Assembly (NCBI RefSeq): GCF_033366695.1
Contig: NZ_JAOBTQ010000001.1
Span: 3,658,001 to 3,722,000, forward strand
DNA length: 64,000 nt
Reading direction: 5' to 3'
Source: Streptomyces sp. SCL15-4
GTDB taxonomy: Bacteria; Actinomycetota; Actinomycetes; Streptomycetales; Streptomycetaceae
Both the position numbers and the translations under genes were made by a program. Shown here piece after piece: positions 44,366 through 52,542 of the stretch. Positions within the stretch are counted from its first letter, which is position 1; each line of letters begins with the position of its first letter. A model generated the notes under the pieces. That model saw only the letters and a program-made list of their open reading frames with translations, searched no databases and was not told where the DNA came from.

Positions 44366-44713
44366 TCAGCCCTGGCCGAGCAGCGCGAGCAGGCGCCCCA
44401 CCGCGTCCGCGACCGGCCGGCCGACCTCGCCGACGGTGGCGGCGATCTGGGCGAGGGAGGCCAGGAGCAGGCCCCGCTCGCGCAGGGCGCTCCGGTCGGG
44501 AGTCAGCGCGGGCAACGTCTCCGCGACGGTCCGGTCCTGCTCCGGGGTGAGGTGGCGGCGCAGGTCCGCGAGGCCGCGGGCCAGGTCGTCGACGGCGGCG
44601 CGGAGTTCGGGGTCCTGGGCGGGGCCGCCGACGGTGCCGTAGTTGAAGCCGACGTTGCCCTGGCCGCCGTTGACGTTGGCGACCGGCCCGTAGTAGTTCG
44701 TCGTGTCGCTCAC
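44366..44713 (-). CDS. Small protein with N-terminal GPVANxNGGxGNxGF motif
   Basis: A 115-aa protein. Residues 1-30 hold YGPVANVNGGQGNVGF, the same motif that ends the upstream gene product. The rest is a helical region (RAAVDDLARGLADLRRHLT and LRERGLLLASLAQIA) ending in a hydrophobic GRLLALLGQG tail. The GTG start at 44713 overlaps the upstream stop by four bases, so the two proteins are made together. I do not recognise a function; the shared motif suggests that the pair interact or bind the same partner. Confidence 0.72.
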   Translation of the reverse strand: MSDTTNYYGPVANVNGGQGNVGFNYGTVGGPAQDPELRAAVDDLARGLADLRRHLTPEQDRTVAETLPALTPDRSALRERGLLLASLAQIAATVGEVGRPVADAVGRLLALLGQG

Positions 44714-45291
44714 AGCTTGAACCCCGTGTTCCCGTGGCCGCCGTTGAGGTTGGCGACCGGCCCGTAGTTGTTGGTGTTGTACTGGTGCACGATCGCGGTG
44801 AACTCCGCCTCCGGGTGGTCGATCGCGTACGCGATCCGGTCCGCGATCTGCCGCAGCTCCTCCAGGCTCGGGAGGGTCACCACCAGCGCCGAGCCGCTGG
44901 CCACCTGGACGGACAGCACCGGTTTCGGCGGCGCGAGCAGGTCCTTGACGGGGACGATCAGCGCCGCGACGCAGAGGAAGACCAGGAACGCGGGATTGTC
45001 GGCGCCCCCACCGCCCGGGTTGTCCATGGCGTTGAGCGCGGCGTAGGCCAGGTAGACCAGGAAGGCGCCGACCAGCCACTTCAGGCAGCGGATCAGCGCC
45101 GCGACCCGGCTGGGCCGGAACATGTAGGCGTCGACCATCGTGATGTTGTGCAAAGGGAAGGCCGCCGACCCCGCCCACAGCATGCGGCGGCTGACCCGGA
45201 GGACGAGGGTGGCCCCCGGCACCGGGGGCGGCGATGGTGGCTGGGGTGGCGGCTCGGGCAAGGAGTGGCCCGTGAGGTTCGGATCGTTCAT
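44710..45291 (-). CDS. DUF6232-like membrane protein with C-terminal GPVANxNGGxGNxGF motif
   Basis: A 193-aa protein with a proline-rich start (PEPPPQPPSPPPVPG). A conserved-looking segment LVLRVSRRMLWAGSAAFPLH follows. Two hydrophobic helices lie at about residues 73-90 and 100-115, then an alpha-beta region (VSGSALVVTL type strand, LEELRQIADRIAYAID). It closes with YGPVANLNGGHGNTGF. The order and the opening resemble DUF6232 proteins of Streptomyces, whose role is unknown. It is coupled by a four-base overlap to the next gene, which begins with the same motif. Confidence 0.72.
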   Translation of the reverse strand: MNDPNLTGHSLPEPPPQPPSPPPVPGATLVLRVSRRMLWAGSAAFPLHNITMVDAYMFRPSRVAALIRCLKWLVGAFLVYLAYAALNAMDNPGGGGADNPAFLVFLCVAALIVPVKDLLAPPKPVLSVQVASGSALVVTLPSLEELRQIADRIAYAIDHPEAEFTAIVHQYNTNNYGPVANLNGGHGNTGFKL

Positions 45292-45330
45292 GTACTTCCC
45301 CGTGGTGTCGGCGCTCCGGCAGGTTACGGC

Positions 45331-47283
45331 CTACTCCCGGCGTTCGTACAGATTTTCCACCTGCGCCGCGAAGTCCCGCAGGATGCGGTCCCGGCGGAGC
45401 TTCATCGACGGGGTCAGATGTCCCGCCGCCTCCGTGAAGTCCGTCGGCAGGACGGCGAAGCGGCGGATGGATTCGGGACGGGAGACCAGCTTGTTCGCCT
45501 CGTCCACCGCGCGCTGGAGGACGGCCCTCAGCTCCTCGTCGCCGGTCAGGAGTTCCGGCGGGACCGGATGCTTGCCGAGCATCTGGCGCCAGTGGGTGAT
45601 GCCGTCGGGGTCGAGGGTGATGAGCGCGGTGACGTAGGGACGGCCGTCGCCCACCAGGAGCACCTGGGAGATCAGCGGGTGCTGGCGCAGCCAGTTCTCC
45701 AGCGGGGCCGGGGCCACCGACTTGCCGCCCGCCGTGATCAGCAGCTCCTTCTTGCGGCCGGTGATGGTCAGATAGCCCTCGTCGTCCAGCTCGCCGAGGT
45801 CTCCGGTGGGCAGCCAGCCGTCGCGGGTCGCGGGGACCACTCCGCCGGCCTGCGGGTCCCAGTAGCCGCGCAGGACATGGTCCCCGGCGACGAGGATCTC
45901 GCCGTCCGCCGCGATCCGCACCCGGGTCCCGGGCAGCGGCCAGCCCACCGTGCCGAGCCTCGGCTTCAGCGGCGGGGTGACCGTGGTCGCGGCGGTGGTC
46001 TCCGTCAGGCCGTAGCCCTCGAAGATCTCGATGCCCGCGCCCGCGTAGAACGCGGCGAGGCGCCGGCCGAGCGGGGAGCCGCCGCAGATCGCGTATCTGA
46101 CCCGGCCGCCCATGGCGGCGCGGATACGGCGGTAGACCAGGGGGTCGTAGAAGGCGCGCTGGGTCTTCAGGGCGCGGCTCGGGCCGGCTCCGGTGCCGGT
46201 CTGGCGGCCCTCCAGCGCCTCGCCGTAGCGCCGGGCCACCGCCGCCGCCCGGTCGAACACCGCCGTCCGGCCGCCCGCCTCCGCCGCCGCGCGCGCGGAG
46301 TTGTACACCTTCTCCAGCATGTACGGGATCGTCAGCAGCGCGGTCGGCCGGAACGCGGCCAGGTCCGGCAGCAGGTCGTCCGGGGCCAGACTGGGCGCGT
46401 GGCCGAGGCGGACCCGGGCGCGGACGCAGGCGATGGCCACCATCCGGCCGAAGACGTGGGACATGGGCAGGAAGAGCAGCACCGACGGCTCGTGGTCCCG
46501 CGCCTTGAACACCGGGTGGAGGATTTCGACGGCGTTGTCCACCTCGGCGAAGAAGTTGCCGTGCGAGAGCGCGCAGCCCTTGGGGCGGCCGGTGGTCCCC
46601 GAGGTGTAGATCAGCGTGGCGAGCGTGTCGGGACCGAGCATGCCCCGGCGCACGCCCACCTCCGCGTCCGGCACGTGCGCGCCCGCGTCGGCGAGCCGGG
46701 CCACGTGGTCCTTCTCCATCACCCACACATGGCGTACGTCGGGCAGGCGCGGGAGTTCGGGGCCGATCGCGGCGGCCTGGGCGGCGGTCTCCGTGATCAG
46801 GGCGACCGCGCCGGAGTCGTGCAGGATCCAGCGGGTCTGGAAGACGGAGGAGGTCGGATACACCGGCACGGTGACCAGTCCGGCCGCCCACGCGGCGAAG
46901 TCCAGCAGCGTCCACTCGTAGGTCGTACGCGCCATGATCGCGATCCGGTCGCCCGGCATCAGGCCCTCGGCGATCAGTCCCCTGGCCACCGCCTGCACCT
47001 CGGCGGCGAACCGCGCGGCGGTCACGTCCGTCCAGCGGCCGCCGGGCAGCCTGCGGCCGAGGACGACCGCGCCCGGTGCCGACTCCGCGTTCTCGTACGG
47101 CAGGTCGGCGAGGGAGCCGTGGGTGACCGGAGGCGCGAACGGCGGCACCGACGCCTCCCGTACCGCGCCGTCCAGGCGCCGGATGTCGGGCTGGACGAGG
47201 ACCGGGCGGCCGTCGTAGTCGGTGGCGGAGACCGGTGCGCCGGAGGAGAAGGCGACGGGGGCGTTCGGGTACGGCGTGGACAC
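45331..47283 (-). CDS. Long-chain acyl-CoA synthetase (AMP-binding)
   Basis: Activates fatty acids to acyl-CoA through an acyl-adenylate (650 aa). The P-loop-like motif LIYTSGTTGRPKGCALSHGN is near residue 225, the adenylate motif EGYGLTETTAATTVTPP near 420, and the hinge TGDLGELDDEGYLTITGRKKE near 505, followed by the catalytic Lys region LITAGGKSVAP. The start is GTG at 47283. It is divergent from a MaoC-like hydratase across a gap rich in palindromes, which suggests shared fatty-acid-responsive control. Confidence 0.93.
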   Translation of the reverse strand: MSTPYPNAPVAFSSGAPVSATDYDGRPVLVQPDIRRLDGAVREASVPPFAPPVTHGSLADLPYENAESAPGAVVLGRRLPGGRWTDVTAARFAAEVQAVARGLIAEGLMPGDRIAIMARTTYEWTLLDFAAWAAGLVTVPVYPTSSVFQTRWILHDSGAVALITETAAQAAAIGPELPRLPDVRHVWVMEKDHVARLADAGAHVPDAEVGVRRGMLGPDTLATLIYTSGTTGRPKGCALSHGNFFAEVDNAVEILHPVFKARDHEPSVLLFLPMSHVFGRMVAIACVRARVRLGHAPSLAPDDLLPDLAAFRPTALLTIPYMLEKVYNSARAAAEAGGRTAVFDRAAAVARRYGEALEGRQTGTGAGPSRALKTQRAFYDPLVYRRIRAAMGGRVRYAICGGSPLGRRLAAFYAGAGIEIFEGYGLTETTAATTVTPPLKPRLGTVGWPLPGTRVRIAADGEILVAGDHVLRGYWDPQAGGVVPATRDGWLPTGDLGELDDEGYLTITGRKKELLITAGGKSVAPAPLENWLRQHPLISQVLLVGDGRPYVTALITLDPDGITHWRQMLGKHPVPPELLTGDEELRAVLQRAVDEANKLVSRPESIRRFAVLPTDFTEAAGHLTPSMKLRRDRILRDFAAQVENLYERRE

Positions 47284-47451
47284 GGGCGGCTCCTCTGGCG
47301 TGCGCGCACCGCCGGCGGGCCCCTGTGCGGGCTGGGGTTACCGCTGGTCAGGCCTGGTGATCGTACGACTCCACTGTGAGGGGGTTGTGCGGGTTCCGGG
47401 AGGGTCCGGGGCCGGGGATGTGCAACCTCGGGGAGCGCCCGACCGCTCGAC

Positions 47452-47470
47452 TTACCTCCGGTAACGTTAC
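47452..47470. promoter_or_regulatory. Double palindrome between acyl-CoA synthetase and MaoC genes
   Basis: TTACC-TCC-GGTAA (47452-47464) overlaps the perfect 10-base palindrome GTAACGTTAC (47461-47470). Such nested sites are typical of TetR-family repressors, and a TetR gene lies 1.7 kb away. The regulator is inferred. Confidence 0.55.
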
Positions 47471-47513
47471 TTCAGAGTAGGCAATCCGGAGAGACCGCTG
47501 GGGGCGTGACCCG

Positions 47514-48362
47514 ATGCACACCGTGACCCTCGCCGCGCCGCCCGCGCTCGGCCCCCTGCTGGCCCGGGGCGCCCTGCGCTCCCCCTTCAAACGCCCCGCC
47601 CCGGACGCGGCCGTCCCCCGCACCCGGCTGGTACTGCCCGGCGTACGCGTCGACCTCGCGCGCCTGGCCGTGTACGAGCGGGTCTGCGGCTTCGCCACCG
47701 GCGAGTCCGCCCTGCCCCTCACCTACCCGCACGTTCTCGGCTTCCCGCTGGCCATGCGGCTGATGAGCGGCCGGGACTTTCCGCTGCCGCTGCTGGGGCT
47801 GGTCCACACGTCCATCGAGATCGAGCGGAGGACCGCGCTGCCGGCCGACGGGGCGTACGAGGTCTCCGCGTGGATCGAGGGGCTGGCGGAGCGCAGGCGT
47901 GGAACCGAGGCGGTGGTGGTGACCGCGGTGCGGCCGAGCGGGGGCGGGGGCCGGCCGGTGTGGGTGTCCCGCAGCAGGTACCTGGCCCGGACCGGGAAGC
48001 CGGGGGCACGCGGTCCGGCACAGGCCGGCGCGGCGCTTCCCGTCGTCGCCGAGTGGCGGCTCGGCGGGGACGTGGGGCGGCGGTACGGCGCCGTGTCCGG
48101 GGACCGCAACCCCATCCACCTCCATCCGCTCACCGCCCGGCTCTTCGGCTTCCCCCAGCCCATCGCCCACGGCATGTGGACCCTCGCCCGCTGCCTCGCC
48201 GCCCACGGCAGCCCGGCCACGACCGTCGTACGGGCCCGCTTCCGCGCGCCGGTACCGCTGCCGGGGACCGTCCGGTACGGGGCGGACGGCGGGGGCCGGT
48301 TCGAACTACGGGGCTCGGGCGGGCGGTTGTGCGTGGAGGGATCGGTCCGGGACGGACACTGA
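47514..48362 (+). CDS. MaoC-like hot-dog hydratase
   Basis: A double hot-dog protein (282 aa) of the MaoC/FAS1-type hydratase group. The C-terminal half holds the catalytic hydratase motif YGAVSGDRNPIHLHPLTARL (Asp and His) and FGFPQPIAHGMWTLARC. The N-terminal half is a degenerate hot-dog. It probably hydrates enoyl-CoA or enoyl-ACP substrates. ATG 47514 gives full family length. Its pairing with an acyl-CoA synthetase supports a fatty-acid role. Confidence 0.87.
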   Translation: MHTVTLAAPPALGPLLARGALRSPFKRPAPDAAVPRTRLVLPGVRVDLARLAVYERVCGFATGESALPLTYPHVLGFPLAMRLMSGRDFPLPLLGLVHTSIEIERRTALPADGAYEVSAWIEGLAERRRGTEAVVVTAVRPSGGGGRPVWVSRSRYLARTGKPGARGPAQAGAALPVVAEWRLGGDVGRRYGAVSGDRNPIHLHPLTARLFGFPQPIAHGMWTLARCLAAHGSPATTVVRARFRAPVPLPGTVRYGADGGGRFELRGSGGRLCVEGSVRDGH

Positions 48363-48439
48363 GGGACGCGGGCCCGCTGTGACCGGGCGCGGGGCCGTCA
48401 CATCTGGGTGCGGGTGCGTGGTGTTCGGATGGGGCCCGT

Positions 48440-49130
48440 GGCGTTCGGGCGCGGGTTCGCCGTCGCCGGACGCGGAGCCGCCATGGCCGGGCACGGAACC
48501 GTGGCGTTCGGACGCGGGTCCGCCGCGGCCGGACGCGGGTCCGCCGCGTTCGGACGCGGGTCCGCCGCGGCCGGACGCGGGTCCGCCGCGTTCGGACGCG
48601 GGTCCATCGTCGCCGGACGCGGGTCCATCGTCACCGGGGGCGGGTCCATGGTGTTCGGGTGCGAGTCCGCCGACTCCGGGCACGGAGCCGCCATGGCCGG
48701 GCACGGAACCGTGGCGTTCGGACGCGGGTCCGCCGCGGCCGGACGCGGGTCCATCGTCGCCGGGAGCGGGTCCATGGTGTTCGGGTGCGAGTCCGCCGAC
48801 GCCGGGCGTGGAACCGCCGTGGCCGGGCACGGAACCGTGGCGTTCGGACGCGGGTCCGCCGCGGCCGGACGCGGGTCCATCGCCGCCGGGAGCGGGTCCA
48901 TGGTGTTCGGGTGCGAGTCCGCCGACGCCGGGCACGGAACCGCCGTGGCCGGGCACGGAACCGTGGCGTTCGGACGCGGGTCCGCCGTAGCCGCCTGCGG
49001 GTCCGCCGTATGCGGGCGCGGGCCCGCTGCCGCCTGACACAGGTCCGTCATCGCCGGGCCCGGAGCCGCCGACGCCGGGCCCAGGTCCGTGGCGTTCGGG
49101 TGCGGGTCCGCCGACGCCGGGCGTGGAGCC
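48440..49130. repeat. Tandem repeat field, 21-base units in a 126-base higher-order unit
   Basis: A 700-base array between the MaoC and TetR genes is built from 21-base units such as GGACGCGGGTCCGCCGCG plus a variable GCC/TTC end. The marker GCACGGAACCGTGGCG recurs at 48491, 48701, 48827 and 48953: spacings of 210, 126 and 126, all multiples of 21. Being a multiple of three, the array is open in several frames on both strands (seven-residue repeats such as GPASGRG on minus, GRGSAAA on plus). None has a clear start, ribosome site or known domain, so I do not call a gene. It may be a recombinogenic minisatellite or a decayed repeat protein. Confidence 0.8.
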
Positions 49131-49194
49131 GTCGGCGGGTTCCAGGCCGTCGCCGGGCACTGAGGCGTCGGCGGGTGTGCCGGGGGGCGGTCGG

Positions 49195-49845
49195 CTAGTT
49201 CGCGTCCCGGGGTGGGGTCCAGATGGTGCCCCGCATGAGGTTGCCCAGGCCCGACCAGGCGAAGTTCATGAGTGTGGAGGCGGCCTGATGGGCCGTCACC
49301 CCCGGTGTGGCGTTGGCCCACGCGGCGAGCGACTCCGCCGCGCCGACCAGCGCCTCGGCGAGTCCGGCCACCTCGCGCTCCGGCAGGTCGGGATCGCGGT
49401 GCGCCTCCCGCGCCGCGACCGCCACCAGCCGCGTCACGAAGGCGACGATCTCCGCGCGCATCGCGGCGGCCTCGGACACGAACGGCTCGCCGTGCCTGCG
49501 GGCCTGGAGGGACAGCACCGACCAGCCGTCCGGATGCTCGGCGGTGTGCGCGAAGAACGCCCGCAGGCCGTCCCAGAGCTGCCGGTCGGCGGGCAGGTCC
49601 TGTCGTACGCCCGCGCGCACGGCCGCCGTGAGCGCGGCGGCCTCCCGGCGGATGCAGGCGGTGAAGAGGTCTTCCTTGGAGTTCAGGTACAGATAGACCA
49701 ACGGCTTGGACACGCCCGCGAGTTCGGCGATCTCGTCCATCGACGCGGCCATGTACCCGCGCTGCCCGAAGATCCGTACGGCGGCGTCGAGCATCTGCTG
49801 CTCGCGCACCGCCCTCGGCATCCGCTTGGTCTTCACGGCACCCAT
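49195..49845 (-). CDS. TetR-family transcriptional regulator
   Basis: A repressor-type regulator (216 aa). The N-terminal HTH is at about residues 15-60 (MLDAAVRIFGQRGYMAASMD, ELAGVSKPLVYLYLNSKEDLF). The C-terminal ligand domain is at about residues 80-205, ending LMNFAWSGLGNLM. Local context (acyl-CoA synthetase and MaoC genes with TTACCnnnGGTAA and GTAACGTTAC sites) makes a lipid or acyl-CoA ligand plausible. ATG 49845. Confidence 0.9.
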   Translation of the reverse strand: MGAVKTKRMPRAVREQQMLDAAVRIFGQRGYMAASMDEIAELAGVSKPLVYLYLNSKEDLFTACIRREAAALTAAVRAGVRQDLPADRQLWDGLRAFFAHTAEHPDGWSVLSLQARRHGEPFVSEAAAMRAEIVAFVTRLVAVAAREAHRDPDLPEREVAGLAEALVGAAESLAAWANATPGVTAHQAASTLMNFAWSGLGNLMRGTIWTPPRDAN

Positions 49846-50053
49846 GGGGCAAGACTAGTTCGGCCGGGAGCCGTGCCCGGCCGAGCGCGTACCGGCAGGC
49901 AGCGACCCGCCGACCCGGGCATGTGCTAGTGGCCCGTCTCGCATCGTTGGCCGGGTAATCGATGTGAGACGGACCGCTGGAGTCGGATGTCGAGTTCCAG
50001 GAGTGGACGCACCAGAGCACACAGAATGGGGAGCGGCGGGCAGGGCCGAGCCC
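49846..50053. other. Intergenic strip with relic IS end and hairpin
   Basis: CTAGTGGCCCGTCTCGCATC starts at 49925 and matches about three quarters of the first 32 bases of the terminal repeat of the intact IS630-family element 1 kb away. The stretch CCGTCTCGCATCG (49934-49946) pairs with CGATGTGAGACGG (49960-49972), 13 pairs with one G-T. No transposase remains next to it. It looks like a decayed or solo IS end. Confidence 0.5.
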
Positions 50054-50164
50054 ATGGTGAGGAAGCTCAGATCCAGCGCTGAGTGGTCCGGAATGTTCTG
50101 GTGCCTCGAGCGGTTGCAGCCGGTTGCTACCAGGCGGTTGCTCGAGACGGGAGAGTACGCGTGA
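50054..50164 (+). CDS. Possible 36-aa leader peptide coupled to the MBL gene
   Basis: The frame from ATG 50054 to TGA 50164 begins MVRKLRSSAEWSGMF and ends in LLETGEYA. Its stop overlaps the GTG of the next gene by four bases, the arrangement of a coupled gene. A longer frame runs up to 49964 through the IS relic. It has no recognised domain and may be a fragment of a larger lost gene. Confidence 0.3.
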   Translation: MVRKLRSSAEWSGMFWCLERLQPVATRRLLETGEYA

Positions 50165-50955
50165 AGATCGGTGACATACAGGTTCTGCCGGTGTGGGACG
50201 GGGTGGGGGTCGAGGTGGCGGCGGACATCCTGTCCCGTCCCGGCGTGGAGGATCCGTGGACCTGCCACACCGAGCATCTTGAAGCGGACGGCACCTTGCG
50301 TCTCCCGCTCGGCGGCTTTTGCGTCCGCACCGGCGAGCGGACCGTACTCGTTGACACCGGTGTGGGCGCGTTCGACGATGGCCGGTACACGGGAGGGGAC
50401 CTGCTCTCCTCTCTGGCCAACTACGGAATCACCCCAGCGGACGTGACGGACGTCGTTCTCACCCACCTGCATTTTGACCACATTGGCTGGGTGACGCACA
50501 ACGGCGCGGCCGTGTTCCCCCGGGCGACCTACCGTGCACACCGGGCCGACTGGGAGTACTTCGTCACCGGCGACAACGCGCAGCCAAGCGCTGTCGACAA
50601 GCTCACTCCGCTCGGTACGCGGCTGGAGCTGTTCGACGCGGACTTCACAGTGGCGCCCGGTGTCGATGCGCGCCACGTGCCGGGCCACACCCCCGGCTCC
50701 ACGGTGTACGTGGTCTCATCCGGTGGCCGTAGGGCCGTCCTGTTGGGGGACGTGGTGCATTCCGTCGTCCAGTTCAGCGAAAGGGATTGGGAGGTAGTCT
50801 GGGACGTCGACCCTGCCGCCGCCTCGGCGGTGCGCAACCGGATCGCGGACCAAGCAGCGGACAGAGACGACCTGCTGGTAGCCGCGCACTTCCCTGGCAT
50901 GCGCTTCGGGCGCGTCGTCGTGGGGGATGGTGACCGCCGCTTCGTGGCTGTCTAG
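50161..50955 (+). CDS. MBL-fold metallo-hydrolase
   Basis: A metallo-beta-lactamase-fold enzyme (264 aa). Zinc ligands: VVLTHLHFDHIGW (HxHxDH, about residue 100), HVPGHTPGSTVYV (His, about residue 165), LLGDVVHSV (Asp), and AHFPGMRFG (final His). The glycolate/lactonase-like layout suggests hydrolysis of a lactone or ester, for instance an AHL-lactonase-like or PNGM-like enzyme, but the substrate is unknown. GTG 50161 has GGGAGAG upstream. Its base composition is less GC-rich than the neighbours, a sign of transfer. Its TAG stop is the insertion point of the IS. Confidence 0.85.
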   Translation: MKIGDIQVLPVWDGVGVEVAADILSRPGVEDPWTCHTEHLEADGTLRLPLGGFCVRTGERTVLVDTGVGAFDDGRYTGGDLLSSLANYGITPADVTDVVLTHLHFDHIGWVTHNGAAVFPRATYRAHRADWEYFVTGDNAQPSAVDKLTPLGTRLELFDADFTVAPGVDARHVPGHTPGSTVYVVSSGGRRAVLLGDVVHSVVQFSERDWEVVWDVDPAAASAVRNRIADQAADRDDLLVAAHFPGMRFGRVVVGDGDRRFVAV

Positions 50956-52147
50956 TGGCTTGTCACGCAGCCTTCGCCGGGTATCCGGTCCAGGATCTGA
51001 TCGGTGAGTCGGGTGCGAAGGCCGTCTTCGGCTCGGCGTTGGCGTTGTGCCAGCGGACGTAGGAGGCGATGGCGGCGTTCTGCTCGTCGTGGCTGCGGTG
51101 GTCGGTGCCGTTGAGTGCGAAGTAGCGTAGGGCCGCAAACTCGGACTCGATCCAGTTCAGCCAGGACCCGTAGGTCGGCAGGAAGACCAGCTCGACGTCG
51201 TTGTCAGCGGCCCAGGTCTGCACCTCGGTGTGCTTGTGCGGGGAGAAGTTGTCCAGCACCACGTACAGCTTCTCCCCGGGCCAGCGGGCTCGCAGGGCCT
51301 TGAGAAGGCCGAGGAACTCGCGCCACCGCTTGCGCTTTCGGATGCGGTAGTACAGCTTGCCGGTGGCCAGATCGAGGGCGGCGAGCATGTGCATCACGCC
51401 GCCGTAGCGGTTGTAGGTGGCTCGCAGCCTGCGCGGACGCCTCACCGGGCCCCACGCCTTGCCCTTGCGAGGCATCAGGTTCAGCGGTCCGAACTCGTCG
51501 ACGCATATCACCCGTCCGCCGGCAGGCGGGGTGTCGTACAGCTCCAGGATGCGGTGCATCTTGGCGATGAACTCCGGGTCGGTGGACGCCTTCCACGTGG
51601 TGGTGGTCTTCCAGGAAATCTTGCCGGCGCGAAGGATCCGGCGCAGGGTCTCCCTGCTGATGGCCGCTGTCACCTTCTGTTTGATGAGGTGGTCGGCGAG
51701 CTTGCTCAGGCTCCAGGTGGAGAACGCGGTGATCTTCCAGTCGGCGGGGGACGTCCGGGCGATCAGGCAGATATGCTCGCGCACCTTGTCACTGATCGTC
51801 CTTGGGCGTCCCCCGCTCCATTTTGGGTCCAGCGCATCCAGCCCCTGCTCGTTGAAGGCGTGGATGACGTCACGTACGTAGTCCTCGCTGACCTGCATCA
51901 GCACGGTGATGTCCTTGACCGTCTGGCCCTGGGCGGACATGAGCACCACGATCGCCCGGCGGAGTTTCACCGGGTCCTTCGCGGTCCGGCTGATCCGCTG
52001 CAGCTTCCGGCCCTCCTTCATTCTCACCGGCCGGACGAACACACTCGGTCGACGTCCCACAACCACCTCCAAGATCAATCTTGGAGACAGTCTGCTGGGT
52101 CACGAGCAACAGGTCGATTACCCGCCGAAGGCTGCGTGACAAGGCAC
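50955..52147 (-). mobile_element. IS630-family insertion sequence, intact
   Basis: A 1.19-kb element bounded by TA dinucleotides. The left end GTGGCTTGTCACGCAGCC and the inverse of the right end GTGCCTTGTCACGCAGCC continue to give about 27 matches in 29. It carries one complete transposase gene. TA flanks on both sides are the target-site duplication typical of IS630/Tc1. The original CTAG was shared by the stop codons of the flanking convergent genes, and both stops are preserved. Confidence 0.88.
50963..52078 (-). CDS. IS630-family transposase
   Basis: A DDE transposase (371 aa). The N-terminal winged-helix/HTH region is seen as VKDITVLMQVSEDYVRDVIH and GRPRTISDKVREHICLIA. The catalytic triad is D in RVICVDEFGPLN, D in YVVLDNFSPHK and E in YGSWLNWIESEFAAL. 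It is full length and has no frameshift, so probably active. The N-terminus may start later than 52078, but the frame begins within the right end. Confidence 0.9.
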   Translation of the reverse strand: MILEVVVGRRPSVFVRPVRMKEGRKLQRISRTAKDPVKLRRAIVVLMSAQGQTVKDITVLMQVSEDYVRDVIHAFNEQGLDALDPKWSGGRPRTISDKVREHICLIARTSPADWKITAFSTWSLSKLADHLIKQKVTAAISRETLRRILRAGKISWKTTTTWKASTDPEFIAKMHRILELYDTPPAGGRVICVDEFGPLNLMPRKGKAWGPVRRPRRLRATYNRYGGVMHMLAALDLATGKLYYRIRKRKRWREFLGLLKALRARWPGEKLYVVLDNFSPHKHTEVQTWAADNDVELVFLPTYGSWLNWIESEFAALRYFALNGTDHRSHDEQNAAIASYVRWHNANAEPKTAFAPDSPIRSWTGYPAKAA

Positions 52148-52455
52148 TAGCTGGACGCGGTGGCCCCGTCCTGCGCTCGCGCGGTGTCGTCGGCGAGGTC
52201 CTCCTGGGCGCGGTTGGCCTCCAGGTTGGCCTTCATCCGGTCGACCTTGTGCACGATCTGCACCGAGGCCCGGTCCCGCTCCCCGCGCAGCACCACCCAG
52301 CTGATCGGTGCCGACAGGACCAGGGAGAGCAGCAGCACCCACAGGAGGTTGGAGTCACCGAAGCCGCGCGGGAAGATGCCCGAGTAGACGGCTCCCCAGA
52401 CGATCACGAGGCAGCCCGCGAAGATACCGAGGCGCATCAGCGTGTAGCGGAGCAT
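52147..52455 (-). CDS. DUF4229-type small membrane protein
   Basis: A 102-aa protein with two membrane helices (LGIFAGCLVIVWGAVYSG and LLWVLLLSLVLSAPISWVVL), then a charged C-terminal coiled region (VHKVDRMKANLEANRAQED). This is the DUF4229 layout, common in actinobacteria and near menaquinone genes. Function unknown. ATG 52455 has GGATTGAG upstream. Its stop codon was the target of the IS insertion but is intact. Confidence 0.8.
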   Translation of the reverse strand: MLRYTLMRLGIFAGCLVIVWGAVYSGIFPRGFGDSNLLWVLLLSLVLSAPISWVVLRGERDRASVQIVHKVDRMKANLEANRAQEDLADDTARAQDGATASS

Positions 52456-52542
52456 CTCAATCCACTCGTCCGATTCCAAATAGGGTCATCGACCAGTGAA
52501 GCACGACCCGGTGCCGATCGTGCAGGGGGGTCTCGCAAGGGG

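Noticed and set aside
48379..48990. Long open frames with seven-residue repeats as a collagen-like gene
   Set aside because: Period seven does not give Gly-X-Y, frames are open on both strands only because the unit length is a multiple of three, and no ribosome site supports a start.
48440..49130. CRISPR-like array
   Set aside because: The 21-base units are directly adjacent with no unique spacers, and no cas genes are near.
50161..50955. MBL gene truncated by the IS
   Set aside because: The stop codon lies at the insertion point but the sequence beyond the IS also gives TAG, so the native end is preserved.
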